A DNA stretch of 64,000 nucleotides, from NCBI GenBank assembly GCA_002686945.1, contig NYYZ01000029.1, forward strand, positions 186,001 through 250,000, written 5' to 3'. This DNA is from Planctomycetota bacterium (GTDB taxonomy: Bacteria; Planctomycetota; UBA1135; GCA-002686595). Positions within the stretch are counted from its first letter, which is position 1; each line of letters starts with the position of its first letter. The notes beneath the pieces were generated by a model. The model saw only the letters and a list, made by a program, of their open reading frames with translations, was not told where the DNA came from and searched no databases. Below are positions 34,769 to 44,598 of this stretch, in pieces. The position numbers and the translations under genes were made by a program.

Positions 34769-36093
34769 CAGCTAGTTTTCCCCCGAGCCTTGGTCCAGCC
34801 AGCACCGGCCCCTTGACCCTGCTCCTGGGGATCCCCGTCGTAGGCCTTCATGACCAATTGGGCATTGAGTTTGTCCACCAACTCCAGGGCAACACCGACC
34901 ACAATCAGCACGGAGGTGCCTGTCACGAAGTACTGCATCTGCATGGTCATGCCCGAATCCTTTGTGATAAAGGCCGGAAGCACAGCAACAACAGCCAGGA
35001 AGGCCGCCCCCACCATGGTGATGCGTGTCAGTACATTGCTCAAGTAATCGGAGGTCTTCTGCCCCGGGCGAATGCCAGGGATGAATGAGCCGTGCTCACG
35101 CAGATTGTTGGCGATCTCCTCGGGCTGGAACATCAGCCGGTTCCAGAAGAAGCAGAAGGAGAAAATCAGTACAAGATAAACCGTCACATAGATGAAGCCC
35201 GTCTGGTCCTGGAAGGCGTTTTGCAAGGTGGACCAACCTAGCCACTGGAAGAGCACCCCGGGAATCACGAACAAAACCGAGGCAAAGATGATGGGCATCA
35301 CGCCCGCCATGTTGACCTTGATCGGCAGGTAGTGGCGCTGGCCTCCGTAAACCCTCCGGCCGCGGGTCAACCGAGCGTACTGGATCGGAATGCGGCGGGC
35401 GCCCTTGTGCATGAAGACCACCGCGAAAATAGTAATCATCCAGACAGCGGACAGGAACAGGATCACCTGCCAGAAGTCGGGGCTGTCCTTGATAGACCAG
35501 AGACTCGAGGGCAGGCTAGCGATGATTCCCGCCATGATGATCAGAGAGGCACCGTTACCCACGCCATACTCAGTAATCAACTCACCAATCCACATGACCA
35601 GCATGGCGCCCGCCAGGAGCGCCATAGTGACGATGAAGAACAAGGCCACGGGGTTGCCTGACATACTGGGGTCCACCATGGTGGCCCGAGCGGGCAGGAA
35701 GACACCGGTGTAAATGAAAATCGCCTGGACCAGTGCGATGGGCACCGTTGCCAGACGAGTCCACTGGTTGATCTTCTTTTGACCAGCGGCGCCCTCCTTG
35801 GCCACCGCTTCAAGGGCCGGAGACACCTTGGTCAGCATTGAGAAGATGATGCTGGCCGAAATGAAAGGCATGATGCCTAGAGCGAAAATGGTGGTTTGGC
35901 CGATCGCGCCACCGGAGAGGGCAGACAAGAGACCGAAGATGCCCTGGTCGCCGGTCTGCTCCAAGAACTTCGGACTCATGCCGGGGATCGGAATCTGGAA
36001 CCCTAGCCGGTAGCAGATCAAGAGCCCGAGGGTCCTGAAGATGCGCTGGCGTGTTTCCGGAATCCGGAAGAGTTGAAGAAAGCCTTTTTCCAC
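34768..36093 (-). CDS. secY: Preprotein translocase subunit SecY
   Basis: Ten-helix channel of the Sec translocon. N-terminal FRIPETRQRIFRTLGLLICYRLGFQIPIPG; plug region LSALSGGAIGQTTIFALGIMPFISASII; C5 cytoplasmic loop GARRIPIQYARLTRGRRVYGGQRHYLPIKVN. 441 residues with a Gln/Gly-rich C-terminus. 15 bases downstream of rplO. Confidence 0.97.
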   Translation of the reverse strand: MEKGFLQLFRIPETRQRIFRTLGLLICYRLGFQIPIPGMSPKFLEQTGDQGIFGLLSALSGGAIGQTTIFALGIMPFISASIIFSMLTKVSPALEAVAKEGAAGQKKINQWTRLATVPIALVQAIFIYTGVFLPARATMVDPSMSGNPVALFFIVTMALLAGAMLVMWIGELITEYGVGNGASLIIMAGIIASLPSSLWSIKDSPDFWQVILFLSAVWMITIFAVVFMHKGARRIPIQYARLTRGRRVYGGQRHYLPIKVNMAGVMPIIFASVLFVIPGVLFQWLGWSTLQNAFQDQTGFIYVTVYLVLIFSFCFFWNRLMFQPEEIANNLREHGSFIPGIRPGQKTSDYLSNVLTRITMVGAAFLAVVAVLPAFITKDSGMTMQMQYFVTGTSVLIVVGVALELVDKLNAQLVMKAYDGDPQEQGQGAGAGWTKARGKTS

Positions 36094-36108
36094 GGTGGAT
36101 GCTGGGGG

Positions 36109-36828
36109 TTAGGAGTCGGACTCGTCGGGCGTAGGCTCCTCAGAACCAGAATCGTCGGAACTTGTGGGCTCATCGGCCTTGGGCTCATCGGCCTTCGGCT
36201 TCTCGGCCTTCGGCTTCTCGGCCTTGGGCTTCTCGGCCTTGGGCTTCTCGGCCTTGGGCTCATCGGCCTTGGGCTTCTCGGCCTTGGGCTTCTCGGCCTT
36301 GGGCTTCTCGGCCTTGGGCTTCTCGGCCTTGGGCTTCTCGACCGTGGGCTTAGCGGCAGCAGAACGAGTGGGAGCATTGGCGCCGGCAGGCAAGACCACG
36401 GTTCCTCCCGCGGCCTCGATCTTGGCCTGGGCACTTGCCGAGCACTTGTCAGCCTTGACGGTCAGCTTGGTGGTCAGTTCCCCGTTGCCCAAGACCTTGA
36501 AGAGCGGCGTATTGATGCTGACCAGACCAGCTTCAAGCACAGCGGACAGGTCAACCGTGGCTCCATCATCGAAGTGGTTCAAGAGATCCACGTTGATGAT
36601 GGTGTACTCCGTACGGAAGCGGGCATTAGTAAAGCCACGCTTGGGCACACGCCTGTAGATGGGCATCTGACCACCCTCGTATCCGGGTCGACGACTGGCG
36701 CCAGATCGGGCACCACGTCCCTTGTGACCACGACCAGAAGTCTTGCCGCTACCGGAACCGATGCCTCGACCGATGCGCTTGCTCTTGGTGTAGGGATTAC
36801 CCTTCGAGAGAACTGTCTTGAGATCCAT
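36109..36828 (-). CDS. rplO: 50S ribosomal protein L15 with repetitive C-terminal tail
   Basis: Residues 1 to about 150 are normal L15 ([40 protein letters not shown]). A tail of about 85 residues follows, made of consecutive EKPKA or DEPKA pentapeptides and ending in an acidic stretch ([17 protein letters not shown]). The family is usually about 145-150 residues. The tail is encoded by 15-bp repeats. It directly follows rpsE; the rpmD (L30) gene that usually lies between is absent. Confidence 0.95.
   Translation of the reverse strand: MDLKTVLSKGNPYTKSKRIGRGIGSGSGKTSGRGHKGRGARSGASRRPGYEGGQMPIYRRVPKRGFTNARFRTEYTIINVDLLNHFDDGATVDLSAVLEAGLVSINTPLFKVLGNGELTTKLTVKADKCSASAQAKIEAAGGTVVLPAGANAPTRSAAAKPTVEKPKAEKPKAEKPKAEKPKAEKPKADEPKAEKPKAEKPKAEKPKAEKPKADEPKADEPTSSDDSGSEEPTPDESDS
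36166..36345. repeat. 15-bp tandem repeat inside rplO, 12 units
   Basis: Twelve consecutive units of GGGCTTCTCGGCCTT or one-to-three-base variants (GGGCTCATCGGCCTT at 36166, 36181 and 36256; CGGCTTCTCGGCCTT at 36196 and 36211; a diverged last unit at 36331), in frame with rplO and coding for K-P-K-A-E or E-P-K-A-D. Identical neighbouring copies suggest recent expansion by slippage. Confidence 0.95.
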
Positions 36829-36866
36829 GATATTGACTCCGATCCTATGCTGAAAAATTCCGCGCT

Positions 36867-37379
36867 CTAGAGTTCGACACCACGCAACTCGGCCACCTCT
36901 TCGGGGGTCCGCAGTTGGGAGAGTGCGTGCAAGGTGGCCTTGACTAGGTTGACTGGGTTGGTGGACCCCAGGGACTTGGTAAGTAGATTGTGGATGCCGG
37001 CCATCTCCGCCACGGCCCGCACAGAGGCACCAGCGATAATGCCCGTACCGCTGGAAGCAGGGATCAGCTTGACGCGTGCAGCGCAGAACTCGCCAACCAC
37101 CTCATGAGGAATAGACCCATCCTTGGTGACGGGCACGATCTGAATGTGCTTCCGACCGTCCTTGCCAGCTTTCTCGATGGCATTTGGAACTTGCCGCGCC
37201 TTTGAGAAGCCGTAGCCCACGTGACCGGCACGGTCTCCCACAACCACCAGAGCGGCGAAGGAAAAGCGTCGACCACCTTTCATGGTTGCTGCGCAACGGT
37301 TGACGCTGAGCAACTGTTCGTTGATGTTCTGCAACTCTTCCACAGTGCTGTGGTCGATGTATTCAGTACGAGGTTTCAT
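36867..37379 (-). CDS. rpsE: 30S ribosomal protein S5
   Basis: S5 signature [24 protein letters not shown], then [20 protein letters not shown] and [19 protein letters not shown]. 170 residues. Two bases after rplR. Confidence 0.97.
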   Translation of the reverse strand: MKPRTEYIDHSTVEELQNINEQLLSVNRCAATMKGGRRFSFAALVVVGDRAGHVGYGFSKARQVPNAIEKAGKDGRKHIQIVPVTKDGSIPHEVVGEFCAARVKLIPASSGTGIIAGASVRAVAEMAGIHNLLTKSLGSTNPVNLVKATLHALSQLRTPEEVAELRGVEL

Positions 37380-37381
37380 AA

Positions 37382-37756
37382 TTAGAACTTGAGACCACCC
37401 TCCCTGGCGGCTTCAGCAAAGGCCTTGATGCGTCCGTGATAGGTGAAGGATCCGCGATCGAATATGACCACCTCAACGCCAGCATCTTTGGCCAGACGGG
37501 CGAGCTCCGCACCCATGATGGCGGCACACTCGAGCTTGGTCTTGCCCGCAAGGGAATCCCCCATGGTCTTGGCAGTACTGGTGACAGCGCAGAGCGTACG
37601 GCCCTGCTTGTCATCGATCACCTGGGCAGAGAAATGCTTGTCGGTGCGGTGCACGGACAGGCGCAGGCGATCGGACTCGCGGCGAATCCGGTTGCGCACG
37701 TGCTGAGCACGGCGCTTGGTGCGCCGATTGGCGGCGATTGATTGGGACTTCAACAT
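37382..37756 (-). CDS. rplR: 50S ribosomal protein L18
   Basis: 5S rRNA-binding protein: RRTKRRAQHVRNRIRR, LRLSVHRTDKHFSAQVIDD, and C-terminal VVIFDRGSFTYHGRIKAFAEAAREGGLKF. 124 residues. Confidence 0.96.
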   Translation of the reverse strand: MLKSQSIAANRRTKRRAQHVRNRIRRESDRLRLSVHRTDKHFSAQVIDDKQGRTLCAVTSTAKTMGDSLAGKTKLECAAIMGAELARLAKDAGVEVVIFDRGSFTYHGRIKAFAEAAREGGLKF

Positions 37757-37758
37757 GA

Positions 37759-38304
37759 TCAGGTACCGAAGCTCTTACCGGCCTTGCGACGAACGTACTC
37801 GCCGCTGTAACGAATGCCTTTGCCCTTGTAGGGCTCGGGGGGACGAACCTTGCGAATGATGGCCGCCATTTGGCCCACGGCCTGGCGGTCTGCACCCCTC
37901 AAGATGATCTGGTTGGGCCCAGGGGTCTCAACCTCAACGCCGTCGGGCATGGTGAACTCCACTGGATGGCAGAAGCCGATATTGAGGGTCAAGTTCTTGC
38001 CCTGGGTCTTTGCATTCCAACCCACCCCAATGATGTCGAGCTTCTTCTCGAAGCCAGCGGTGACGCCGATGACCATGTTGGCAATCAGGGCGCGGGTGGT
38101 GCCATGCATGGCACGAGCAAATCGATCGCTGCCGACGCCCGTGACGGAGACCTGCACGGTCTCTCCTTCGACACTCACTTTTACCTCGCTCCGCAGGGGC
38201 ATGGTGAGATTGCCCTTGGGACCCTTAACCGAGACCTGGGTCGCCTTGAGGTCGACCGAGACTCCGCTGGGAATGGAAATAGGGGCTTTACCGACTCTAG
38301 ACAT
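37759..38304 (-). CDS. rplF: 50S ribosomal protein L6
   Basis: MSRVGKAPISIPSGVSVDL start; two alpha/beta repeats; C-terminal signature PPEPYKGKGIRYSGEYVRRKAGKSFGT. 181 residues. Confidence 0.97.
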   Translation of the reverse strand: MSRVGKAPISIPSGVSVDLKATQVSVKGPKGNLTMPLRSEVKVSVEGETVQVSVTGVGSDRFARAMHGTTRALIANMVIGVTAGFEKKLDIIGVGWNAKTQGKNLTLNIGFCHPVEFTMPDGVEVETPGPNQIILRGADRQAVGQMAAIIRKVRPPEPYKGKGIRYSGEYVRRKAGKSFGT

Positions 38305-38307
38305 GGC

Positions 38308-38703
38308 TCAACACACCTCGGCGAGGACTTCGCCCCCGACATTTTCTTCACGGGCCTTACGGTCCGAAATAATACCGCGGGGAGTGGACAGAACTCGGAT
38401 GCCCTGGCCACGCAGGATCGGCTTGAGTTCGGCAACTCCAGTGTAAACCCGACAGCCAGGCTTACTAATGCGGTCAATGGAACGGATAACAGTCTCTCCA
38501 TCAATGCCGTACTTCAGCTTGATGTTCAATGTACTTCCAGGACTAGCGGGCTCAACCGTGTAGCTGTGCACGAAGCCCTCGTCCTTCAGAACCTGTGCGA
38601 TCCCGACGCGCATTTTCGAAGCAGGCATCTGGACTTTGGATTGGCCGATACGATTCGCATTTCGAATGCGCGTCAACATGTCAGCAATAGGGTCGGTCAT
38701 CAT
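38308..38703 (-). CDS. rpsH: 30S ribosomal protein S8
   Basis: MTDPIADMLTRIRNANRIG and C-terminal GQGIRVLSTPRGIISDRKAREENVGGEVLAEV. 131 residues from ATG 38703 (GGAG upstream; a second ATG follows immediately). The longer frame extends into rpsN and is not used. Confidence 0.96.
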   Translation of the reverse strand: MMTDPIADMLTRIRNANRIGQSKVQMPASKMRVGIAQVLKDEGFVHSYTVEPASPGSTLNIKLKYGIDGETVIRSIDRISKPGCRVYTGVAELKPILRGQGIRVLSTPRGIISDRKAREENVGGEVLAEVC

Positions 38704-38719
38704 GATTGAAATTCTCCGT

Positions 38720-38905
38720 TTACCAAGAGGCCTTCCGCATTCCAGGGATTTCGCCCTTGTGAGCAGCTTCACGCAGGCAGATCCGGCAAATGCCGAACTT
38801 GCGGTAGACGGCGCGCGATCTGCCGCAAAAGTTGCAACGCGTATAGGCTCGCACCTTGTACTTGGGGGTACGCTTGCTCTTGTTGATCAGTGAGGTCTTA
38901 GCCAT
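38720..38905 (-). CDS. rpsN: 30S ribosomal protein S14, zinc-binding type
   Basis: 61-residue short form with CNFCGRSR ... CRICLRE, the two C-x2-C zinc knuckles, and ending PGMRKASW. In the spc operon between rplE and rpsH. Confidence 0.97.
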   Translation of the reverse strand: MAKTSLINKSKRTPKYKVRAYTRCNFCGRSRAVYRKFGICRICLREAAHKGEIPGMRKASW

Positions 38906-38962
38906 GGGGATTCAGAATTGGGCTGGCTTGGTCAGGGGTAGGTTGGAGTTACTGGGCAGGAC

Positions 38963-39523
38963 TTACTTGTTGCTGTCGGCATCCTTGTCAATGAAAGGCA
39001 TACCCATCTGTTGGAGGAGGGCGTAACCCTGCTCGTCATTCTGGGCGCTGGTCACGAAGGTCACATCCATGCCCTGGGTGAACTCGATCTGATCAAAATT
39101 GATCTCGGGGAAGACAGACTGCTCTCCCAGGCCGAGAGTGTAGTTTCCACGGCCGTCGAGCTTGGCCTTGACCCCGCGGAAGTCACGGATACGAGGCAGC
39201 ACCACGGAAATCAAGCGGTCGGCAAATTCCCACATTCGTTCCCGGCGCAGGGTCACGGCGCAGCCGATGGGCATGCCCTCGCGCAACTTGAAGCCAGCAA
39301 TGGCATGCTTGGCAAGCCGCACAGTAGGCTTTTGACCAGCGATCTGGGACATGTTACGGGCGGCCGCATCCACACGGGACTTGTTCTCTGCGGCGCCGTT
39401 TACGCCCATGTTGATCACAATCTTCTCCAGCTTGGGGACGGCAAGGTCATTACCAATCGAGAAGCGCTCCTTCAGAGAAGGCAGGATCTCGCTGTTGTAC
39501 TTTTCTTTGAGACGTTGGGTCAT
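38963..39523 (-). CDS. rplE: 50S ribosomal protein L5
   Basis: 5S rRNA-binding protein: PKLEKIVINMGVNGAAENK, TVRLAKHAIAGFKLREGMPIGC, EINFDQIEFTQGMDVTFVT. 186 residues, slightly extended C-terminus (KDADSNK). Confidence 0.97.
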   Translation of the reverse strand: MTQRLKEKYNSEILPSLKERFSIGNDLAVPKLEKIVINMGVNGAAENKSRVDAAARNMSQIAGQKPTVRLAKHAIAGFKLREGMPIGCAVTLRRERMWEFADRLISVVLPRIRDFRGVKAKLDGRGNYTLGLGEQSVFPEINFDQIEFTQGMDVTFVTSAQNDEQGYALLQQMGMPFIDKDADSNK

Positions 39524-39572
39524 CGGTTACTCCTTTGCCGCTTGCCGAGAAGCAGCATTTCCAAACAGCTAT

Positions 39573-39833
39573 TCAGCCCTGGGCGGGACGCTTACGGGTT
39601 CCCTTGCCGGTAGCGGGATCAACCAGCATTACATTGCTGGCATGGATGGGAACTTCTTCTTGGATGCGCTCACCCTGGGGGGTCTGCTGAGTAGGTTTCT
39701 TGTGCTTGGTACGCAGGTTGACGCCCGAGATCAGCACGCGATTGCGCTGGCGATCCACATTGACAACCTCACCCGTATGCCCCTTGTCGTTACCAGCAAT
39801 GACGATGACATCGTCTCCTTTGCGTAGTTTCAT
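39573..39833 (-). CDS. rplX: 50S ribosomal protein L24
   Basis: KOW-domain protein: [23 protein letters not shown] ... [22 protein letters not shown]. 86 residues. Its ATG shares one base with the rplN stop (TGATG). Confidence 0.96.
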   Translation of the reverse strand: MKLRKGDDVIVIAGNDKGHTGEVVNVDRQRNRVLISGVNLRTKHKKPTQQTPQGERIQEEVPIHASNVMLVDPATGKGTRKRPAQG

Positions 39834-40201
39834 CAGATGACCTCCTCGGCCAGGGAAACAATCTTCATGAAGCTGCGCTCGCGCAGTTCGCGAGCCACGG
39901 CACCGAAAATACGGGTGCCTCTTGGGTTCCCTTCGGCATCGACCAGCACCAGGGCATTGCGGTCAAAACGCACATAGGACCCGTCGTTACGACGGATATT
40001 GTGCTTGACTCGCACGATCACGCCCTTGACCACAGTGCCGGTACGCACCTCTGAGCCGGGGATCGCCTTCTTGACCGAGCCGACGATGACATCGCCCAGG
40101 CTAGCGTAGCGGCGGTGAGTTCCGCCAAGGACTTTGATGCACTGAACTTCCTTGGCACCAGTATTGTCTGCCACGTCCAGGTAGGTTTGCATTTGAATCA
40201 T
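39833..40201 (-). CDS. rplN: 50S ribosomal protein L14
   Basis: [53 protein letters not shown], and terminal [18 protein letters not shown]. 122 residues, canonical length. Start overlaps the rpsQ stop by four bases. Confidence 0.97.
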   Translation of the reverse strand: MIQMQTYLDVADNTGAKEVQCIKVLGGTHRRYASLGDVIVGSVKKAIPGSEVRTGTVVKGVIVRVKHNIRRNDGSYVRFDRNALVLVDAEGNPRGTRIFGAVARELRERSFMKIVSLAEEVI

Positions 40202-40554
40202 GACGAGCCTTCCTCAGCACTGGAGGTACTGATCTCGGGGACTTCGGGAGCCGGGGGGGGCAATTGCTCACCGATGGCCTCGACCAATTCAGCTGTGTCC
40301 GGGCGGCGAACCACGCGCACCAGGCGCCAGCGCTTGAGCTTGGACATGGGGCGACAAGCCATCAACTCAACGATGTCCTCTACCATTGCCTCGCTGTTCT
40401 CGTCGTGAGCATGCACTTGACTGTGCTTGCGGATGTACTTGCCGTACTTGGGATGTCGCACGAGGCGCTCGATGCGCACGGTCAGCGTCTTGCTGGCGGA
40501 CGCACCGACCACAACCCCTTGCAGGGTGCGACGGCTATTGCGGGAATCTGTCAT
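40198..40554 (-). CDS. rpsQ: 30S ribosomal protein S17, extended
   Basis: S17 core: [64 protein letters not shown]. At 118 residues it exceeds the usual 80-90 by a Pro/Glu/Ser C-terminal tail ([21 protein letters not shown]). Overlaps rpmC (ATGA) and rplN. Confidence 0.96.
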   Translation of the reverse strand: MTDSRNSRRTLQGVVVGASASKTLTVRIERLVRHPKYGKYIRKHSQVHAHDENSEAMVEDIVELMACRPMSKLKRWRLVRVVRRPDTAELVEAIGEQLPPPAPEVPEISTSSAEEGSS

Positions 40555-40766
40555 TGCTGGGGCTCCTGATCTCGAATGCCTTGGACTCGCTCGGCCATGA
40601 CCGTCTTGATGCGTGCAACGGATCGGCGGACCATACGGATGCTGGATGGGCTCTGCATGTTGCCTGTGGCTGATTTGAAGCGCAGGTCGTGGAGTTCTTT
40701 GTTCAGACTTGCCAGGTCGAACTCAAGCTCGGCGTCCTTCTTGCTGCGCACTTCTTCAATCTTCAT
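40551..40766 (-). CDS. rpmC: 50S ribosomal protein L29
   Basis: Two-helix protein, 71 residues: LEFDLASLNKELHDLRFKSATGNMQSPSSIRMVRRSVARIKTV. Standard position between rplP and rpsQ. Confidence 0.95.
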   Translation of the reverse strand: MKIEEVRSKKDAELEFDLASLNKELHDLRFKSATGNMQSPSSIRMVRRSVARIKTVMAERVQGIRDQEPQQ

Positions 40767-40808
40767 GATATTGGGGGGCTTACTTGGATGTGACTTGCTC
40801 GGGAATAC

Positions 40809-41228
40809 TCAGACCGTGTGCAGACGACGCACCATGCGCACTTTGATGGGCAGCTTGTGTGCTACTCGCTTGAACGCAAGCTTTGCCTTGACCTCGGGAA
40901 TGTTTCCCACTTCGAACAGGATCTGACCGGGTCGCACTGCGGCTGCCCAGAACTCCACATCGCCCTTGCCCTTACCCATTCGGGTCTCAGCAGGCTTGGA
41001 GGAGATCGGCTTGTCCGGGAAAATTCGGATCCAGATCTTGGTGGCGCCTTTCAAGACCCGGTTGGCCGCGACACGGCTGGCCTCTAATTGGCGTCCGGTG
41101 ATCCAAGCAGCGTCCAGGGACTGCAGTCCCCACTCGCCGAAGACCACGCGGTTGCCACGGGTGGCAAAACCCTTGAGGCGACCACGGTGCACCTTGCGAT
41201 GCTTCACTTTGTTGGGCAGATAGGCCAT
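40809..41228 (-). CDS. rplP: 50S ribosomal protein L16
   Basis: MAYLPNKVKHRKVHRGRLKG, FGEWGLQSLDAAWITGRQLEASR, IRIFPDKPISSKPAETRMGKGKGDVEFWAA. 139 residues, the usual length. Confidence 0.97.
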   Translation of the reverse strand: MAYLPNKVKHRKVHRGRLKGFATRGNRVVFGEWGLQSLDAAWITGRQLEASRVAANRVLKGATKIWIRIFPDKPISSKPAETRMGKGKGDVEFWAAAVRPGQILFEVGNIPEVKAKLAFKRVAHKLPIKVRMVRRLHTV

Positions 41229-41297
41229 GGTTGTTTTGTTGGCTACTCGTGAAAGTTGATTGGTTCAGAAACGCTGGGTAATTCTCTTGGAAGTCAT

Positions 41298-42023
41298 TCA
41301 GCGAGGGGAACTCGAGCGACGACGACGACGGCGAGGGCCTCCCCGCTCCGCTCGGCCAGCGGCGGCAGATACAGTGCGGTGGTTGATCTTCTGGCCACGG
41401 TCAATGTCCCCTTTGTAGATCCAGACCTTGACCCCTACGATGCCATAGGTGGTCTTGGCGGCAGCGGTGCCGTACTCCACGTTGGCCTGAAGAGTTGAAA
41501 GGGGCACGCGACCTTCGCGCTCGGTCAGGGTACGCGCCATTTCAGCGCCCCCCAAGCGACCATTGATCTCGACCTTTACGCCCAGGGCTCCGGCTTGCAT
41601 GGAGGTCTGAACCGCTTTCTTGACTGCACGCCGAAATGCCATGCGGCGGCGCAACTGGTCGGCGACCACATCAGCCACCAAGCCCGCAGAGAGTTCCGGA
41701 CGCTTGATCTCGTGGATCGTCAGGTGCACCGTCAAGCCCACGATCACTTGCAGCTCGGCCTTGAGCTGGTCGATCTTGATACCCTTGCGACCGACAAGCA
41801 CGCCGGGACGGGCTGTGTAGATCACCACGTTGACCGCTTCGGGGGTGCGCTCGACTTCGATGCGCGGGATGCCTGCGGAGCCATACTCCTTGAGCACATG
41901 TGCGCGTACTTCTCGATCCTGAAGAAGGTTCCTGGCAAAGTCCTCTTTGCGGCAGAACCATCGGGATGACCACGGCTCGATGATGCCGAGGCGGTAACCG
42001 GTGGGGTGGATTTTTTGTCCCAT
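41298..42023 (-). CDS. rpsC: 30S ribosomal protein S3
   Basis: [24 protein letters not shown] domain around [18 protein letters not shown]-terminal domain [20 protein letters not shown]. 241 residues with an Arg/Ser-rich tail ([11 protein letters not shown]). Confidence 0.97.
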   Translation of the reverse strand: MGQKIHPTGYRLGIIEPWSSRWFCRKEDFARNLLQDREVRAHVLKEYGSAGIPRIEVERTPEAVNVVIYTARPGVLVGRKGIKIDQLKAELQVIVGLTVHLTIHEIKRPELSAGLVADVVADQLRRRMAFRRAVKKAVQTSMQAGALGVKVEINGRLGGAEMARTLTEREGRVPLSTLQANVEYGTAAAKTTYGIVGVKVWIYKGDIDRGQKINHRTVSAAAGRAERGGPRRRRRRSSSPR

Positions 42024-42046
42024 ACTTTGATAGCCCGGTGAGGGGC

Positions 42047-42424
42047 TCAGCCCTCGAGGGGGCGCTCCTTGACGATCACTGTCAGGTGGCTGGTCTTCTT
42101 GGCAAAAGGCATGGCGCGACCCTGGGGGCCGGGACGCCAGCGCAAACGGTTTTGCAACATGGGGCCGTCATCGGCTCGCACATCACAAACATAGAGGCGG
42201 TTCACATTGACCTGTTCGTCCTGGGCGGCGTTGGACATGGCGGAAGTCACGACCCTCTTGTAGAAGGAAGCCGCGCGCAGGGGAGAGAACTCCAGGAGGT
42301 CCAGGACCTCGTTGCAGTCCCGGCCCCGGATCAGGTCCGCTACAAAGCGTGCCTTGCGCTGGGTGATGCGCGCGTAGCGGTGCTTGGCTCGGAAGCTGGT
42401 TGCTTCAGTAGTTGCTTCACTCAT
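42047..42424 (-). CDS. rplV: 50S ribosomal protein L22
   Basis: Exit-tunnel protein: [29 protein letters not shown]; the hairpin [26 protein letters not shown] is intact, so no macrolide-type deletion is seen. 125 residues. Confidence 0.96.
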   Translation of the reverse strand: MSEATTEATSFRAKHRYARITQRKARFVADLIRGRDCNEVLDLLEFSPLRAASFYKRVVTSAMSNAAQDEQVNVNRLYVCDVRADDGPMLQNRLRWRPGPQGRAMPFAKKTSHLTVIVKERPLEG

Positions 42425-42450
42425 GAAATCATCCTTCTAGGATTTCGAGC

Positions 42451-42735
42451 CTAATGGCCGACCTTCAGGCCCTCCTTCTTGTTGGTGTGTCCACGAAAGG
42501 TGCGTGTCACGGCAAACTCGCCCAAGCGATGCCCAACCATGTCCTCGGTTACTGCAACCTTCACATGCCTGCGGCCGTCGTGAACCATGAACTCGATGCC
42601 CACGTATTCGGGCAAGATCGTGCTGGCTCGGGCCCAGGTGGTGATCGGGCTCTTCTTGCCCGAAGCCTCCATGGCGGCGACCTTCTTGGCCACGCTGGGA
42701 TCGATGAACGGTCCTTTCTTGATGCTGCGTCCCAT
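42451..42735 (-). CDS. rpsS: 30S ribosomal protein S19
   Basis: [67 protein letters not shown]. 94 residues. Confidence 0.97.
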   Translation of the reverse strand: MGRSIKKGPFIDPSVAKKVAAMEASGKKSPITTWARASTILPEYVGIEFMVHDGRRHVKVAVTEDMVGHRLGEFAVTRTFRGHTNKKEGLKVGH

Positions 42736-42798
42736 ATTGTTCTGGCTTGTTCGTGTGCTCGCTGTGTGTCTGTTGGAGAGTTCGAGTGACCGGTCAGG

Positions 42799-43629
42799 TC
42801 AGCGCTTCTTACGGCCTCGAATAATGAATGGGTTGCTGGGATTGCTCCGACTGCGGGTGCGACCGCCCTTGGCGAGAACCGCCGTGGGAGAGCAGGGATG
42901 CCGCCCACCAGCTGTACGCCCTTCACCACCACCCATGGGGTGATCAACCGGGTTCATGGCAGTACCGCGCACATGGGGACGACGGCCCCGATGGCGCTTG
43001 CGCCCCGCTTTGCCGAGCTTGACGTTCTGATGGTCGGTGTTGCCCAAGCGGCCAATGGTGGCACGACAGGTGGCGTGGACCTTGCGCAGCTCGCCGGAGG
43101 GCATCAGGATCAATGCGTACTTGCCTTCCCGAGCCTGGAGCTGAGCACCACAGCCCGCTGAACGGCAAATCTGGCCGCCGCGACCGGGGGTCATCTCGAT
43201 GTTGTGAATTGTCACGCCCAGGGGAATGTCCTCCAGAGCCATGGCGTTGCCAGGCAAGGGCTCGGATCCAGGACCGTTGGTTACGGTCTGCCCGACCTCC
43301 ATGCCCAATGGACAAAGGATGTAACTCTTCTCGCCATCAGCGTAGTGCAGCTTGGCGATGAAGCAGGAGCGGTTGGGATCGTACTCGATGGTGACCACGC
43401 GAGCAGGAACACCGTCCTTGTTGCGCTTCCAATCGATCAGACGATAGCGGCGCTTGTTGCCACCGCCACGGAAGCGAACCGTGATCCGACCGCGATTGTT
43501 ACGACCACCGGTCTTCTTGAGTGGACGCAGAAGTGACTTCTCTGGCTTGGTGCAGGTGATCTCTGCGTAGTCCAGCACGGTGCCGTTACGACGGCCCGGT
43601 GATGTTGGCTTGTATTTGCGGATGCCCAT
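42799..43629 (-). CDS. rplB: 50S ribosomal protein L2
   Basis: [26 protein letters not shown]-terminal [18 protein letters not shown] near the peptidyl transferase centre. 276 residues. Carries C-x4-C (CRSAGC) in the SH3-like domain. Confidence 0.97.
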   Translation of the reverse strand: MGIRKYKPTSPGRRNGTVLDYAEITCTKPEKSLLRPLKKTGGRNNRGRITVRFRGGGNKRRYRLIDWKRNKDGVPARVVTIEYDPNRSCFIAKLHYADGEKSYILCPLGMEVGQTVTNGPGSEPLPGNAMALEDIPLGVTIHNIEMTPGRGGQICRSAGCGAQLQAREGKYALILMPSGELRKVHATCRATIGRLGNTDHQNVKLGKAGRKRHRGRRPHVRGTAMNPVDHPMGGGEGRTAGGRHPCSPTAVLAKGGRTRSRSNPSNPFIIRGRKKR

Positions 43630-43674
43630 GGGATTTGCTCTAGGTGCTGATGATTGCCTTGCTGTAGGAGTCTG

Positions 43675-43965
43675 CTAGAAGAGGTCCAAAGTGTGATCGG
43701 GATGCAAGACGACCATCGCCTTCTTCCAGTCGGGGCGCTTGCCTCGGGCCCATCCACGGCGACGCTCCTTGCCACGCACGCTGGAGGTATTGACTGCTCT
43801 GACCTTCACGTCGAAGACCTTCTCCACGGCTTGGCGGATCTCCACCTTGCCGGCATCAGTAGGGACGCGGAAGTGATAGGCGTTACGACGACCCATGTCG
43901 TCACTGCCCTTCTCGGTCAAGATCGGGCGGCTGGTGAGACGGTAGAAACGTTCCATTGAAGTCAT
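43675..43965 (-). CDS. rplW: 50S ribosomal protein L23
   Basis: LTSRPILTEKGSDDMGRRNAYHFRV, EIRQAVEKVFDVKVRAVNTSSVRGKERR. 96 residues; forms the tunnel-exit docking site for SRP and trigger factor. ATG overlaps the rplD stop by four bases. Confidence 0.96.
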   Translation of the reverse strand: MTSMERFYRLTSRPILTEKGSDDMGRRNAYHFRVPTDAGKVEIRQAVEKVFDVKVRAVNTSSVRGKERRRGWARGKRPDWKKAMVVLHPDHTLDLF

Positions 43966-44594
43966 GCGTCACCTCCTGTGGTGCCCACCCGTTGGGCGAG
44001 TTGCTCGAGAGCGGAACCCTCGGCGATGATCAGGCCACCGTTGATCACGTCCATGGCACATAGATCACTAGAAACCCGCACATGGACCCCAGGGAAGTTC
44101 CTGAAGGAACGATAGAGAGCGTCATTGGCCTGTCCGATCACAACGCACGCGCGGCGCGGGCTGCCCAGATCCGCCAGCACCTTGCGGGCGGCCTTGGAGG
44201 AGGGATTGTCGAACCCACCGAGGTCAGCGACCACCACTTCGTCGTCGGCCAATTTGCCGGCAAGCGCCGAGCGCAGGGCGACCCGACGGGCCTTGGTGGG
44301 CATCTGGTAGCTGAAGTCCCGACGCTTGGGGCCGAAGACTGTTCCACCACCGCGCCAGATGGGCGACTTCACGTCACCTGCCCGGGCGCGGCCCGTATGT
44401 TTCTGCTTGTAAGGCTTCTTGTTGGTGCCCTGGACCTGGGCGCGCCCTTTGGTGCTGGCGTTGCCCTGTCGCTTGTTGGCCTGATACATCAGGACCGCAT
44501 CCTTGAGGGTACGGTAGAGGACCTTGCCTCCGAAGGGGCCTTCGTCAAACTCGACGGTGCCGACATTGCCTGCTTGATAGCTCTTGACCTGCAT
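43962..44594 (-). CDS. rplD: 50S ribosomal protein L4
   Basis: QGNASTKGRAQVQGTNKKPYKQKHTGRARAGDVKSPIWRGGGTVFGPKRRDF is the L4 tunnel loop. 210 residues from ATG 44594; the frame extending upstream lies inside rplC and is spurious. In E. coli L4 autoregulates the S10 operon; not testable here. Confidence 0.96.
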   Translation of the reverse strand: MQVKSYQAGNVGTVEFDEGPFGGKVLYRTLKDAVLMYQANKRQGNASTKGRAQVQGTNKKPYKQKHTGRARAGDVKSPIWRGGGTVFGPKRRDFSYQMPTKARRVALRSALAGKLADDEVVVADLGGFDNPSSKAARKVLADLGSPRRACVVIGQANDALYRSFRNFPGVHVRVSSDLCAMDVINGGLIIAEGSALEQLAQRVGTTGGDA

Positions 44595-44598
44595 GGAA

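Noticed and set aside
36166-36345. Regular short repeats that could suggest a CRISPR array
   Set aside because: Units are 15 bp, contiguous without spacers, and in frame with rplO.
36073-36870. Long plus-strand frame rich in Gly-Leu repeats ([10 protein letters not shown]...)
   Set aside because: It is the antisense of the rplO repeat; the 15-bp period makes open frames on both strands. No ribosome binding site, and it covers a certain ribosomal gene.
42047-42424. Possible macrolide-resistance change in L22
   Set aside because: The tunnel hairpin has normal length and no deletion.
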